Shown: positions 37,839 to 46,622, counted from the stretch's first letter. The stretch is DNA of 64,000 nucleotides from Streptacidiphilus rugosus AM-16 (GCF_000744655.1 NZ_JQMJ01000004.1:4526001-4590000); one strand, 5' to 3'. A program made the numbers and translations. The notes: generated by a model not told the origin, from the sequence alone.

Positions 37839-37920
37839 GCGTCGAGTGCTGGGACACACGTGGGCCTGTAAAGCCCGCGCCCGCAGGGCTGGCGAGGTTC
37901 GATTCCTCGGCGACGCACCA
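37839..37920 (+). ncRNA. tRNA-Tyr(GTA)-like RNA with encoded CCA
   Basis: An 82-nt RNA in normal tRNA order. Acceptor GCGTCG pairs with CGACGC (6 bp), then ACCA. D-arm is only 3 bp (GTG/CAC) with loop CTGGGACA. Anticodon arm TGGGC-CTGTAAA-GCCCG gives anticodon GTA at 37868-37870 with T33 and A37. A variable arm GCCC-GCA-GGGC follows, as in type II tRNAs including Tyr. T-arm CGAGG-TTCGATT-CCTCG. The usual T8 is missing and the D-arm is weak, so it is tRNA-like rather than a standard decoding tRNA. It ends 29 bp before the next gene. Confidence 0.6.
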
Positions 37921-37949
37921 CGAGAGACACAGACCCAGGGGGATCCGTC

Positions 37950-38684
37950 ATGGCCACCAAGCTGAACCAGATCATCGCCGTGGAGAAGGGCGTCAAGGCC
38001 AAGGCCTTCGCGGACCTGACCCAGGCTCACCACGACGTGCAGAAGACCGCGCTGCTCACCGGCATCGCGCGGACGTACCAGCCGCGCGACGAGGAGGGCG
38101 AGATGTTCCCGCCCGAGTCGACGCGGGTGCAGGTGCACGCCGAGGACGTCCTGCGCGGCACCGCCGCGTCGCTGACCCGCCTCTTCGACGTGACCGCCAC
38201 CAAGGACTGGGCCAACTGCCACGCGCGCGCCGAGGTGAAGGTCGACGGACGGGTGCTGCTGACGGGCGTGCCGGTCGGCTATCTGCTCTTCCTGGAGAAG
38301 CAGTTGGTGGATCTGCACACCTTCGTCAAGAAGCTGCCGGTGCTGGACGCGGCCGAGTCCTGGAGCCGTGACGAGTCCACCGACAGCTGGCGGACCGAGG
38401 CGGTGCGGACCAACCGCACCAAGAAGGTCTACCGCAACCACGTCAAGGCCGAGGCCACCGAGAAGCACCCGGCCCAGGTCGAGGTGTACACCGAGGACGT
38501 GACGATCGGTTACTGGACCACCGTCAAGTTCTCCGGTGCGCTGCCGGCCCGTCGGGTCAACGAACTGCTGGAGCGGGTGGAGAAGCTGCAGCAGGCGGTC
38601 AAGTTCGCCCGCGAGGAGGCCAACGCCACGGAGATCGTCGACCAGCGGATCGGCGACGCCGTCTTCGGCTACCTTTTCGAGTAG
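37950..38684 (+). CDS. Conserved actinobacterial protein of unknown function (tentatively DUF7873-like)
   Basis: A 244-residue soluble, charged protein: helix-rich N-terminus (KLNQIIAVEKGVKAKAFADL, HHDVQKTALLTGIART), a beta middle with LLTGVPVGYLLFLEKQLVDLHTF, and a C-terminal coiled coil (VNELLERVEKLQQAVKFA). No catalytic motif seen. It is flanked by a tRNA-like RNA on the 5' side and two permuted tRNA-like RNAs on the 3' side, so an RNA-binding or RNA-handling role is a reasonable guess. The family name is from memory and should be checked. Confidence 0.65.
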   Translation: MATKLNQIIAVEKGVKAKAFADLTQAHHDVQKTALLTGIARTYQPRDEEGEMFPPESTRVQVHAEDVLRGTAASLTRLFDVTATKDWANCHARAEVKVDGRVLLTGVPVGYLLFLEKQLVDLHTFVKKLPVLDAAESWSRDESTDSWRTEAVRTNRTKKVYRNHVKAEATEKHPAQVEVYTEDVTIGYWTTVKFSGALPARRVNELLERVEKLQQAVKFAREEANATEIVDQRIGDAVFGYLFE

Positions 38685-38697
38685 CCACACACAGACT

Positions 38698-38715
38698 CCC
38701 CGTCTTCGGGCGGGG
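38698..38715 (+). other. Hairpin after the tRNA-flanked gene
   Basis: CCCCG (38698-38702) pairs with CGGGG (38711-38715) across TCTTCGGG, 14 bp after the stop codon. It is either a weak terminator or the 5' boundary of the next tRNA-like RNA. Confidence 0.4.
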
Positions 38716-38758
38716 TGCGCCAGGAGCGCAAGCTGAAGCTGAAGCTTGTCGTGACGAA

Positions 38759-38834
38759 CGCGGTCCAGCGGAGGTTCGACTCCTCCCCCCGGCACCACGC
38801 GCCGGGGTAGCCCAAGAAGGGTAGAGGCGCCGCG
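38759..38834 (+). ncRNA. Permuted tRNA-like RNA 5 with internal ACCA
   Basis: In order: anticodon-stem-like strand CGCGG (38759-38763), variable TCCAGC, T-arm GGAGG-TTCGACT-CCTCC (38770-38786), acceptor 3' strand CCCCGGC, ACCA, CGC, acceptor 5' strand GCCGGGG (38801-38807), TA, D-arm GCC...GGC (38810-38828), G, then CCGCG (38830-38834), which pairs with the first strand. All stems of a tRNA close, with the 3' half before the 5' half, and the encoded ACCA sits at the joint. The GGTGYGCAG/TGATCTCGG Y core is not clearly present. Confidence 0.65.
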
Positions 38835-38891
38835 ATCAATCTCAGACTCTCGCTCCAGACTCAGCATTCGCCATCCAGCATCGGATCGACC

Positions 38892-38977
38892 GAGTGCGGG
38901 CAACACTCGCCGGATGCCGGTTCAACTCCGGCTCCCCGCTCCAGCGTGCGGGGGTAGTTCAAAGGCAGAACACGGCG
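38892..38977 (+). ncRNA. Permuted tRNA-Gly-like RNA 6 with internal TCCA
   Basis: In order: hairpin GAGTG-N7-CACTC, anticodon-stem strand CGCCG (38908-38912), GAT, T-arm GCCGG-TTCAACT-CCGGC (38916-38932), acceptor 3' strand TCCCCGC, TCCA, GCGT, acceptor 5' strand GCGGGGG (38948-38954), TA, D-arm GTTC-AAAGGCA-GAAC (38957-38971), A, then CGGCG (38973-38977), which pairs with CGCCG. Acceptor, U73-CCA and D-arm match bacterial tRNA-Gly closely. Normal-order tRNA genes do not fit here. Confidence 0.7.
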
Positions 38978-39037
38978 ACCTGAGAATGACCCGGGCTCTT
39001 AAACGTGCCGGCGCGTCCGCAGGTGGCAAAGACGAGG

Positions 39038-39062
39038 CCCGGGAGCCGGATATGCTCCCGGG
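39038..39062. terminator. Terminator hairpin
   Basis: CCCGGGAGC (39038-39046) pairs with GCTCCCGGG (39054-39062), 7-nt loop. It closes the tRNA-like RNA region and faces the convergent methyltransferase gene. Confidence 0.75.
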
Positions 39063-39074
39063 TCTCACTGGCGC

Positions 39075-39896
39075 TCAGCGGGTGCCGGTGACCGGGCCGC
39101 CTCCCGTGCGGGCCCAGCACTGGACCATGGTGAAGCTGGTCCCCCAGCGTTCGGGATCCGTCAACTCCTGCTCGGCGTCGGCGATCAGGGCGTCCAGCGC
39201 GGCCTCGTCGCCGATCAGCTCGAGCAGCCGCGGACGCAACGCCGCGGCGAACTGCAGTGGCAGGCGGAGGTACGGGTGGTCGTGTTCGAGGGCCAGGACC
39301 TCGGTGCGGACCCGCGGGGTCAGCCCCCGGTCGTGGAGCAGGGCGGGCAGGGACCGACCCGCGTTGAAGTCGCCGCCCGCGGCGTCGAAGGCCTCGCCGA
39401 TCAGGGCGACCAGCCGTTCTGCGGCCGGGGCGGGGGCGTTGAAGCGCCAGGAGGCGCAGTCCGGCTCCTCCAGGACCAGCGTGCCGCCGGGCGCCAGCAG
39501 CGCCAGATGGCTGGTGAGTTGCTCCTCGGCGCGGCCCAGCGGGGCGATCATGAGTCGGGCGTGGATCAGGTCGAAACCACGCCGTTCCAGGCCGGACGCG
39601 AAGAGGTCGTCGTACATGAGGCGGACGTTGACCAGGCTGTCCTCCTCGGCCAGGCCCGCCGCGCGTTCCAGCATCTTCGTGTCGATGTCCGAGCCGAGGA
39701 CCGCGCCGAGTTCGCCGACCCAGTCGCTGAGCAGCCGCAGCCAGCCCAGGCAGCCGCAGCCCACGTCGAGTGCGCGTCTGCCGCGCCCGTCGCCGACGAG
39801 TTCGAGCAGTCGGCGTCCGGCGGGCTCCCAGACGATCGACTGCAGGCGCAGCCGATCGATCTCGCTCTCCTGACCCGCCAACAGATACTCGCTCAT
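39075..39896 (-). CDS. SAM-dependent class I methyltransferase
   Basis: A 273-residue methyltransferase. Motif I ALDVGCGCLGWLRLL, acidic end of strand 2 GSDIDTKML, and motif IV FDLIHARLMIAPL fit small-molecule methyltransferases. Substrate unknown. ATG 39896 follows a G-rich ribosome site. Confidence 0.85.
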   Translation of the reverse strand: MSEYLLAGQESEIDRLRLQSIVWEPAGRRLLELVGDGRGRRALDVGCGCLGWLRLLSDWVGELGAVLGSDIDTKMLERAAGLAEEDSLVNVRLMYDDLFASGLERRGFDLIHARLMIAPLGRAEEQLTSHLALLAPGGTLVLEEPDCASWRFNAPAPAAERLVALIGEAFDAAGGDFNAGRSLPALLHDRGLTPRVRTEVLALEHDHPYLRLPLQFAAALRPRLLELIGDEAALDALIADAEQELTDPERWGTSFTMVQCWARTGGGPVTGTR

Positions 39897-40027
39897 CGCG
39901 CCCCCGAACCGAACGGCACCGGCGTCCTGCTCTGTTCCGACCACGGTAGCAACGCGATGCCGTACGGCGCGGGCGCTTTCTTTACATACTTGGGCTGCGG
40001 TTTACCCCCCGGGCCCCGGCCGTCCTC

Positions 40028-41002
40028 CTACGCGCGGCAGGCCGCCGCGAGGCGGGTGAGGCCGAGGATCGCGTCGACGGACGGTGTGGGGACGCCGACC
40101 GCCTGCCCGATCTCGCGCACGGCGCCGACCAGCGCGTCGAGTTCGAGCTCCCGGCCGGCCTCCATGTCCTGCAGCATCGAGGTGCGGAAGGCGCCGAGCT
40201 TGCGGGTGACGACGGTCCGGTCCGCCGGGGTCTCCGCGATCGGGCAGCCGATCCTGGCGCCGATCTCGGCGGCCTCGCGCATCGCGGCGTGGCAGAAGGC
40301 GAGGACGAGCTCGTCGTCGAGGATCCGATCGGCGGTGGCGCGGGTGAGGGCGGAGACCGGATTGGTCGTCATGTTGCCCCAGAGCTTGTACCAGATGTCG
40401 GCGTGGATCGAGCCGGAGGCGGTCGCGTCCAGATCGGCGGAGCGCATCAGCGCGGCCAGGTCGCGCACGCGGGCCGAGTCGCCGCGGTCGGGCTCGCCGA
40501 GGATCAGCCCCGTCCCCGCCACGTGCCGCACCAGGCCGGGCTCCGGCGTCGCGCAGCTCATGTGCACGACGCTGCCGACGACATGGCGGGTCGGGATCGC
40601 GGCGGCGATCACCCCACCGGGGTCGACGCAGGCGAGGGTGCGGCCCTCGCAGGGGCCGCCGAAGCCGTCGAAGAACCACCACGGCACGCCGTTGAGCAGG
40701 GCCAGGACCATGGTGTCGGGGCCCAGCAGCGGGGTGACCGCGGGCAGCGCGGCAGGCAGGGCCTGCGCCTTCACCGCGAGGACGACCAGATCCTGCGGGC
40801 CCAGTTCCGCGGCGTCGGCCGGGGCGACGGCGCGGACGGGCGCGGTGACCAGCCCGTCCTGCTGCTGGACCCGCCAGCCGTGGGCGCGCAGCGCGTCGAG
40901 CGTCGCGCCACGGGCGACCGCGTCGACGGTCGCGCCCGTCGCCGCGAGCCGCGTGCCGATGAACCCGCCGATTGCCCCTGCGCCTACGACTGTGATCCGC
41001 AT
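40028..41002 (-). CDS. Ketopantoate reductase-family protein (PanE/ApbA)
   Basis: A 324-residue NADP enzyme of the 2-dehydropantoate 2-reductase family. Seen: MRITVVGAGAIGGFIG, VLAVKAQAL, the conserved Lys in IWYKLWGNMTTNPVSAL, and a C-terminal Asp/Glu-rich substrate helix. Bacteria often have several paralogues; the true substrate may be another 2-oxo acid. No panB or panC nearby. Confidence 0.85.
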   Translation of the reverse strand: MRITVVGAGAIGGFIGTRLAATGATVDAVARGATLDALRAHGWRVQQQDGLVTAPVRAVAPADAAELGPQDLVVLAVKAQALPAALPAVTPLLGPDTMVLALLNGVPWWFFDGFGGPCEGRTLACVDPGGVIAAAIPTRHVVGSVVHMSCATPEPGLVRHVAGTGLILGEPDRGDSARVRDLAALMRSADLDATASGSIHADIWYKLWGNMTTNPVSALTRATADRILDDELVLAFCHAAMREAAEIGARIGCPIAETPADRTVVTRKLGAFRTSMLQDMEAGRELELDALVGAVREIGQAVGVPTPSVDAILGLTRLAAACRA

Positions 41003-41076
41003 GCCGTGAACCTACCCGACACCGGGCGCGTACCCCCCATGAGAACTGTGTCAGGAGACGAGAGGGAGGAGCAGAG

Positions 41077-41358
41077 ATGCGACGCATCATCGCGGCGGCG
41101 TCCCTCACGGCGCTGCTGAGCCTGGCAGGAACGGTGCCGGCCTGGGCCGGAGCCGGCAACCCCAGCGGGACCGGCCTGCCGGGGCAGAGCTGCCAGACGA
41201 TCGAGTCCACCGGAGGCACCACGCCCGGCCATGCGGCGGGCTCGCCGGGCTCGCCGTTCGACGAGCCGGGCATCAACACGCCGCTGGGCGGCACGGGTGG
41301 CCAGCACTACAGCCAGACGTCCCAGTACGACGTCGCGTGCTACCACGTTTCGCGCTAG
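41077..41358 (+). CDS. Small secreted protein (93 aa)
   Basis: A 93-residue exported protein: signal peptide to about residue 25 (LTALLSLAGTVPAWAGA) and a Gly/Ser/Pro-rich mature part with two Cys (SCQTIE, VACYHVS) able to form a disulfide. This is a common Streptomyces type without known function. GGAGG-like sequence precedes the ATG. Confidence 0.7.
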   Translation: MRRIIAAASLTALLSLAGTVPAWAGAGNPSGTGLPGQSCQTIESTGGTTPGHAAGSPGSPFDEPGINTPLGGTGGQHYSQTSQYDVACYHVSR

Positions 41359-41365
41359 GAGCGAC

Positions 41366-41392
41366 GGGCACGGGGCCTCCGACCCCGTGCCC
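41366..41392. terminator. Bidirectional terminator hairpin
   Basis: GGGCACGGGG (41366-41375) pairs with 41383-41392 between convergent genes. Confidence 0.75.
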
Positions 41393-41398
41393 CCGCCG

Positions 41399-42331
41399 TC
41401 AGCGCACGTGCTGGAGCCAGGCCGGCCGGCCCGCCAGGGTCGCGGCGCGCTTCGCCGCCTCGGCCGCGGCCAGCTCCTCCGGGGAGGCGAAGCAGCGCGG
41501 CAGCCACTCCGTGGAGCGGGCGACCCGGGCGGCGAGGTGGTGCACGTAGGCGTCGCGCAGCGTCTCCGGCGTCGGGTAACCCGGCTCGGGGACGAGCCAC
41601 AGGTCGGGCACCTCGGCCACGACCTCGCGCAGCAGCGCCTCGGTGACCAGCGGCGCGAGCGCGGTGTCGGCGGCCACGACGTCGGGGGCATAGCCGCCGA
41701 GCGCGTGCGCGGAGAAGTCGTAGACCTTGGCGACGGCCTCGTCGGCCGTCTCCCAGCGGTGGTGGAAGATCAGCGCGGCCCCGTGGTCGATCAGCCAGAG
41801 GCGACGGTGCCAGACCATCAGGTTCGGGCTGTGGACGGTCCGGTCCACGTTGCCGACCAGGGCGTCGAACCAGACGACCCGGCCCGCCTCGACGGAGTCG
41901 AGGTCGACGCCTGCCTGGCCGGGGACGAAGTCGCGGGCTCCGGGGAGGTAGTCGAGGCCGAGGTTCAGTCCGGCGCTGGCCCGGTGCAGGTCCTGCACCT
42001 CCTGGTCCGGCTCGGCGGCGGAGACCGCGGGGTCGAAGCGGACCAGCACCAGCTCCGGCACCCGCAGCCCGAGGCGGCGCGCCAGCTCTCCCACGATCAC
42101 CTCGGCGACCAGCGCCTTGTGGCCCTGCGCGGCGGCGTGGAATTTGACCACGTAGGTGCCGAAGTCGTCGGTCTCCACGACGGCGGGCAGCGAACCGCCG
42201 GTGCGCAGCGGCTCCACGTAGTCGAGCGCCGTGACCTCGGCGAGCTCACCGTGCGTCGTCACCGTCGCCGCCTCCCTTCGTCGGTCCGGCCACAGGCATG
42301 GGCCGAACAGCAGGTCCACCCAGTCAAGCAT
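41399..42331 (-). CDS. HipA-like kinase-fold protein
   Basis: A 310-residue protein related to HipA kinases but with no HipB partner. Seen: substrate-like strand GTYVVKFHAAAQGHKALVAE, FDALVGNVDRTVHSPN (catalytic-loop-like N-x-D-R), and LWLIDHGAALIFHH (metal-binding D). HipA toxins phosphorylate aminoacyl-tRNA synthetases; stand-alone members are uncharacterised. It overlaps the marR gene by 8 bp and is downstream of pheST on the same strand. Confidence 0.8.
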   Translation of the reverse strand: MLDWVDLLFGPCLWPDRRREAATVTTHGELAEVTALDYVEPLRTGGSLPAVVETDDFGTYVVKFHAAAQGHKALVAEVIVGELARRLGLRVPELVLVRFDPAVSAAEPDQEVQDLHRASAGLNLGLDYLPGARDFVPGQAGVDLDSVEAGRVVWFDALVGNVDRTVHSPNLMVWHRRLWLIDHGAALIFHHRWETADEAVAKVYDFSAHALGGYAPDVVAADTALAPLVTEALLREVVAEVPDLWLVPEPGYPTPETLRDAYVHHLAARVARSTEWLPRCFASPEELAAAEAAKRAATLAGRPAWLQHVR

Positions 42332-42794
42332 CCGTCGGCCCCGGTGGACTCGTCGTGGCCGGACGCCCGGTGCCGCCGAGCCCGGCCAGCAGCGTCGCCA
42401 GCGTGGCGACCTCGCCCTCGCCCCAGCGGGCGGTCTCGAACCAGTCGGCCGCGACCTCCTCGGCGCTGAGGGTCATGTCGGCGAGCATCGTCCGCCCGGT
42501 CGCGGTCAGCGCGGCGTAGGCGACCCGCGCGTCGCGCGGGTCCTTCTCCCGCTCCACCAGCCCGATCCGCTCCAGCGGTCCGAGCCCGCGGGTCACCCCC
42601 GACGCGGTCAGCCCCAGCGCCGCGGCGAGATCCACCCGCCGGAGCCGCCCGCCGGGCGCGGCGCCGAGGTGCAGCAGTACCTGGAAGTCGGCGTAGCTGA
42701 TCCCGTGGCGGTTGGAGAGCACGGCGTCGAAGCGCTTGGCGAGCGCGGCCTGCGCGCGGGTGAGGCGCAGCGCGGTGTCGAGGGGGTCCGGCAT
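42324..42794 (-). CDS. MarR-family transcriptional regulator
   Basis: A 156-residue MarR regulator with recognition helix RVDLAAALGLTASGVTRGL and wing VEREKDPRDARVAYAAL. Translationally coupled to the HipA-like gene by an 8-bp overlap. A TACTTGAGTACTCAAG palindrome lies about 15-30 bases before its start and is a good autoregulatory operator candidate. Confidence 0.88.
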   Translation of the reverse strand: MPDPLDTALRLTRAQAALAKRFDAVLSNRHGISYADFQVLLHLGAAPGGRLRRVDLAAALGLTASGVTRGLGPLERIGLVEREKDPRDARVAYAALTATGRTMLADMTLSAEEVAADWFETARWGEGEVATLATLLAGLGGTGRPATTSPPGPTDA

Positions 42795-42809
42795 GGGATG
42801 AGCTTAACA

Positions 42810-42827
42810 GATACTTGAGTACTCAAG
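42810..42827. promoter_or_regulatory. Palindromic operator upstream of marR/HipA-like pair
   Basis: CTTGAGTACTCAAG is a perfect 14-bp palindrome just before the MarR start, the size and symmetry expected for a MarR dimer. Confidence 0.6.
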
Positions 42828-42844
42828 AATTGGCAGAGAGGCCA

Positions 42845-42974
42845 GTTGCAACGCCAAAGGGGCGCGAGGAACTGCGCGACGAGCCACCCTGAGTGGTGAC
42901 TCGCCGAACGAGCAGGCCATCCGCGGTGGATGGTTGCTCGCGCAGTTCCTCGCGCCCCTGGAGGAAGGCGCAAC
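42845..42974. repeat. Interspersed inverted-repeat element, copy B
   Basis: Best-preserved copy. A perfect 22-bp inverted repeat (42858-42879 with 42938-42959) and outer GTTGC/GCAAC ends enclose words shared with copies A and C (GAGCCACC, CCGAACGAGCAGG, CCATCCGC). Lies between pheT and the marR gene. Confidence 0.8.
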
Positions 42975-42993
42975 CGGCCCGAGGGCTCGGCGG

Positions 42994-45513
42994 TCAGCCT
43001 CGGAGTACCGCGTTCACGCGGGACGACGCCTCCGCCACGGCGGACTCGCGGGCCGCCGAGGCCTCGTCCGCGGTGAGGGTGCGGTCCGCCGCGCGGAAGC
43101 GGAGGGCGTAGGCCAGGGACTTCTTGCCCTCGCCGACGCTCTCGCCCCGGTAGACGTCGAACAGCCGCAGGGACTCCAGCAGCTCGCCCGCGCCCTCACG
43201 CAGCGCGGACTCCACGTCCGCCGCCGCGACGTCCGCGTCGACGATGAGGGCCACGTCCTGCGTCGCCACCGGGAAGGTGGAGATCTTCGGGCCCTCGGGC
43301 TTGGCCGCGCCGTCCTCGGTGAGGAGGTCGAGGTCGAGCTCCATCGCGCAGGTGCGCTCCGGCAGGTGCAGCGCCTTGACCACGCGCGGGTGCAGCTCGC
43401 CGGCGTGGCCGACCAGGCGGTCGGCGACGTACAGCGCCGCGCAGCGGCCCGGGTGGAACGGGGCGTGCTGGTCCTGGCGGACCGTCAGCCGGGCGCCCGC
43501 CGCGTCCGCGACCGTCCGCGCGGCCTCGATCGCGTCGGCCCAGGTCCAGGCCTCCGCCTTGCCCCACCAGCCGTCGGCGACGCGGTTGCCCGCGAGCACC
43601 GCGGCCACGCGGTACGGCTGACGCGGCAGCGCCGCGTCCAGCTGCGCGATCTCGTCCTCGGTGGGACGGCGGTCCACCGGCAGGCGCGGCGCGTTGTACA
43701 GCGTGTCCGCCGTACCGTCGACGCGGAAGACCCGGCCGAGCTCGAACAGCGCGACGTCGGTCGAGCCGCGGCCGATGTTCCGGCGCAACGCGCCGAGCAG
43801 GCCCGGCAGCATCGTGGTGCGGAGCGAAGGCTCCTCGTCGGAGATCGGGTTGGCGAGCTTGACCGTCTGCCGGCGCGCGTCGCCCGCCTCGATGCCGAGG
43901 CCGTCCAGGACCGCCTCGCCGATGAACGGGTAGTTCAGCACCTCGACGTAGCCCGCCGCGGCGAGCGCGAGGCCCAGGCGGCGGCGCAGCCGCTGCGCGT
44001 CCGTCAGGCCGCGACCGGCCGGGACGTTCGGCAGCGTGGAGGGCAGGTTCTCGTAGCCCTCCAGCCGGATGACCTCCTCGGCCAGGTCGTTCGGGTCGGT
44101 CAGGTCGGGCCGCCAGGTGGGCGGGGTGACGACCAGCACGTCCGTGCCGACGACGGTGCAGCCGACCTCCTGGAGGCGGCGGACGACCGTCTCCCGCCCG
44201 TACTCCTGGCCCGCGACGCGGTCGGGAAGGTCGGCGGCGATGGCGATGGAGTGCACCGGGCGCGGGGCCACGACGTCGGTGACGCCCGCCTCGGCGGTGC
44301 CGCCCGCGACGATGACCAGCAGGTCCACCGCGCGCTGCGCGGCGGCCTTGGTGGCCTCGGGGTCGACGCCGCGCTCGAAGCGCTTGGCCGCCTCGGAGGG
44401 CAGCTTGTGGCGACGCGCGCTGCGGGCGATCGGGACCGGCGCGAAGTGCGCGGCCTCGATGACGACCTCGGTCGTGCCGGAGGCCAGGCCCGTCTCCGGG
44501 TCGACGACCGGGTCGGCGATCTCGGTCCCGGCACCGCCCATGACGCCGGCGATGCCGATCGGGCCGCTGTTGTCGCAGATCAGCAGGTCCTCGGCGTCGA
44601 GGGTGCGCTCCACGCCGTCCAGCGTGCGCAGCTTCTCGCCCTGCGCGGCGCGGCGGACCGTGATCGCGCCGTCGATGCGGTGCCGGTCGTAGGCGTGCAG
44701 CGGCTGACCGAGCTCCAGCATCACGTAGTTGGTGATGTCGACGGCCAGCGAGATCGGGCGCATGCCCGCCTTCTGGATCCGGCGCTGCATCCAGATCGGC
44801 GACCTTGCGCGCGGGTCGAGGCCGATGACGCTGCGGGCGACGAAGCGGTCGCAGCCGACCTGGTCCTCGACCTTGACCAGCGGGCCGTAGGAGTTGGCCG
44901 GCGGCACGTCGATCAGGGCCGGGTCGCGCAGCGGCAGCCCGTACGCGATCGCGGTCTCGCGCGCGACGCCGCGGACCGAGAGGCAGTAGCCGCGGTCGGC
45001 GGTGACGGCGATGTCCAGGACCTCGTCGACCAGCTCCAGCAGCTCGATCGCGTCGGTGCCGGGCTCGTACTCCGGCGGCAGCACGATGATGCCGTCGTGG
45101 TCGTCGCCCATGCCCAGCTCGCGGGCGGAGCAGATCATGCCCTCGGAGGTCTTGCCGTAGGTGGCGCGCGCCGCGATCGGGAACGGGCCGGGCAGCACCG
45201 CGCCGGGCAGCACGACGACGACCTTGTCGCCCACGGCGAAGTTGCGGGCGCCGCAGACGATGTTCTGCGGCTCGCCGGTGCCGTTCGCGTCGCCGACGTC
45301 CACCTGGCAGTAGCGGATCGGCTTCTTGAACTCGGTCAGCTCCTCGATGGCGAGGACCTTGCCGACGACCAGCGGGCCCTTGAGGTCCGAGCCGAGCTGC
45401 TCGACGGTCTCGACCTCGAGGCCGGCCCGGATCAGCTTCGTCTGGATGTCTCGGCCGGTCTCACCGGCGGGGAGGTCGACGTACTCCCGCAGCCAGGAAA
45501 GCGGGACGCGCAT
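42994..45513 (-). CDS. pheT: Phenylalanyl-tRNA synthetase beta subunit
   Basis: An 839-residue beta chain that pairs with PheS to charge tRNA-Phe. Domains in order: B1/tRNA-binding OB fold, B3/B4 editing domain, B5, synthetase-like core, and C-terminal anticodon-binding FDX-ACB domain ([18 protein letters not shown]). Length is normal. Overlaps pheS by one base (TGATG), coupling the subunits. Confidence 0.97.
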   Translation of the reverse strand: MRVPLSWLREYVDLPAGETGRDIQTKLIRAGLEVETVEQLGSDLKGPLVVGKVLAIEELTEFKKPIRYCQVDVGDANGTGEPQNIVCGARNFAVGDKVVVVLPGAVLPGPFPIAARATYGKTSEGMICSARELGMGDDHDGIIVLPPEYEPGTDAIELLELVDEVLDIAVTADRGYCLSVRGVARETAIAYGLPLRDPALIDVPPANSYGPLVKVEDQVGCDRFVARSVIGLDPRARSPIWMQRRIQKAGMRPISLAVDITNYVMLELGQPLHAYDRHRIDGAITVRRAAQGEKLRTLDGVERTLDAEDLLICDNSGPIGIAGVMGGAGTEIADPVVDPETGLASGTTEVVIEAAHFAPVPIARSARRHKLPSEAAKRFERGVDPEATKAAAQRAVDLLVIVAGGTAEAGVTDVVAPRPVHSIAIAADLPDRVAGQEYGRETVVRRLQEVGCTVVGTDVLVVTPPTWRPDLTDPNDLAEEVIRLEGYENLPSTLPNVPAGRGLTDAQRLRRRLGLALAAAGYVEVLNYPFIGEAVLDGLGIEAGDARRQTVKLANPISDEEPSLRTTMLPGLLGALRRNIGRGSTDVALFELGRVFRVDGTADTLYNAPRLPVDRRPTEDEIAQLDAALPRQPYRVAAVLAGNRVADGWWGKAEAWTWADAIEAARTVADAAGARLTVRQDQHAPFHPGRCAALYVADRLVGHAGELHPRVVKALHLPERTCAMELDLDLLTEDGAAKPEGPKISTFPVATQDVALIVDADVAAADVESALREGAGELLESLRLFDVYRGESVGEGKKSLAYALRFRAADRTLTADEASAARESAVAEASSRVNAVLRG

Positions 45514-46622
45514 CAGATCTCCATCCCGAACGGAAGGGTGAAACGGACGTCACCCTCGACGATGTCTCGCATGTCCTCGACGTTGTGCCGGAACATGAGC
45601 ATGCGCTCGATGCCGAAGCCGAACGCGAAGCCGCTGTACTTGTTGGGGTCGATGCCGCAGGCGACCAGCACCCGCGGGTTGACCATGCCGCAGCCGCCGA
45701 GCTCGATCCAGCCCTCGGAGGAGCAGGTCCGGCAGGGACGGTCCGGGTTGCCGACGGACTCGCCGCGGCAAACGAAGCACACCATGTCCATCTCGGCGGA
45801 CGGCTCGGTGAAGGGGAAGTAGTTCGGGCGCAGGCGGGTGCTGATGCCCTCGCCGAACAGGCTGGCGACCATGTGGTCGAGAGTGCCCTTGAGGTCCGCC
45901 ATGGTCAGGCCCTCGTCGACGGCCAGCAGCTCGACCTGGCTGAAGACGGGGGTGTGCGTGGCGTCGAGCTCGTCGCTGCGGAAGACCCGACCCGGGCAGA
46001 TCACGTAGACCGGCGGCTCGGCGGCGGCCAACAGCGAGCGGATCTGCACGCCGGAGGTGTGGGTGCGCAGGACGACGGAGTCGGCGTCCTTGAGGAAGAA
46101 GGTGTCCTGGGTCGAGCGCGCGGGGTGGTCCGGGCCCATGTTCAGGGCGTCGAAGTTGAGCCACTCGGCCTCGACCTCGGGGCCCTCGGCGACGGAGTAG
46201 CCCATGGCCGTGAAGACGTCCATCAGCCGCTCGGCGAAGGTCGTCAGCGGGTGCCGGCCGCCGCGCGGGGCGCGGTCGTAGGGCAGCGTGACGTCCACGG
46301 CCTCCTCGACCAGCACACGCGCGTCCCGCTCGGCCTCCAGCTCGACACGGCGGTCGGCGAACGCCTTGTTGACCGCGCCGCGGGCTGCGCCGACGCGCTT
46401 GCCGGCCTCGGCCTTGGCCGCCGGGGGCAGCGCGCCGATCTCACGGTTGGCGAGCGCGAGGGGCGAGCGGTCGCTCATGTGCGCGACCTTGGCCTCGTGC
46501 AGGGCGTCGAGATCCGCGGCGGCGGCGAAGGCGGCGAGAGCCTCGTCGCGCAGGCGCTCGATCTCCTCCGGCTTCAGGGCCTCGACCTCCACGGGGTCGT
46601 ACGACTTGTTGGGTGCGGACAT
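45513..46622 (-). CDS. pheS: Phenylalanyl-tRNA synthetase alpha subunit
   Basis: A 369-residue class II synthetase alpha chain. Seen: coiled-coil N-terminus, motif 2 ([19 protein letters not shown]), and motif 3 ([13 protein letters not shown]). GGGAAGAGAG precedes the ATG. No Phe-rich leader or T-box structure was found upstream. Confidence 0.97.
   Translation of the reverse strand: MSAPNKSYDPVEVEALKPEEIERLRDEALAAFAAAADLDALHEAKVAHMSDRSPLALANREIGALPPAAKAEAGKRVGAARGAVNKAFADRRVELEAERDARVLVEEAVDVTLPYDRAPRGGRHPLTTFAERLMDVFTAMGYSVAEGPEVEAEWLNFDALNMGPDHPARSTQDTFFLKDADSVVLRTHTSGVQIRSLLAAAEPPVYVICPGRVFRSDELDATHTPVFSQVELLAVDEGLTMADLKGTLDHMVASLFGEGISTRLRPNYFPFTEPSAEMDMVCFVCRGESVGNPDRPCRTCSSEGWIELGGCGMVNPRVLVACGIDPNKYSGFAFGFGIERMLMFRHNVEDMRDIVEGDVRFTLPFGMEI

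Noticed and set aside
38700-38950. Normal-order tRNA genes ending ACCA (38797) and TCCA (38943)
   Set aside because: The upstream sequence lacks matching 5' acceptor strands: the best candidate GGCGGGG has a mismatch and no proper anticodon arm, while the downstream strands pair perfectly, so permuted order fits better.
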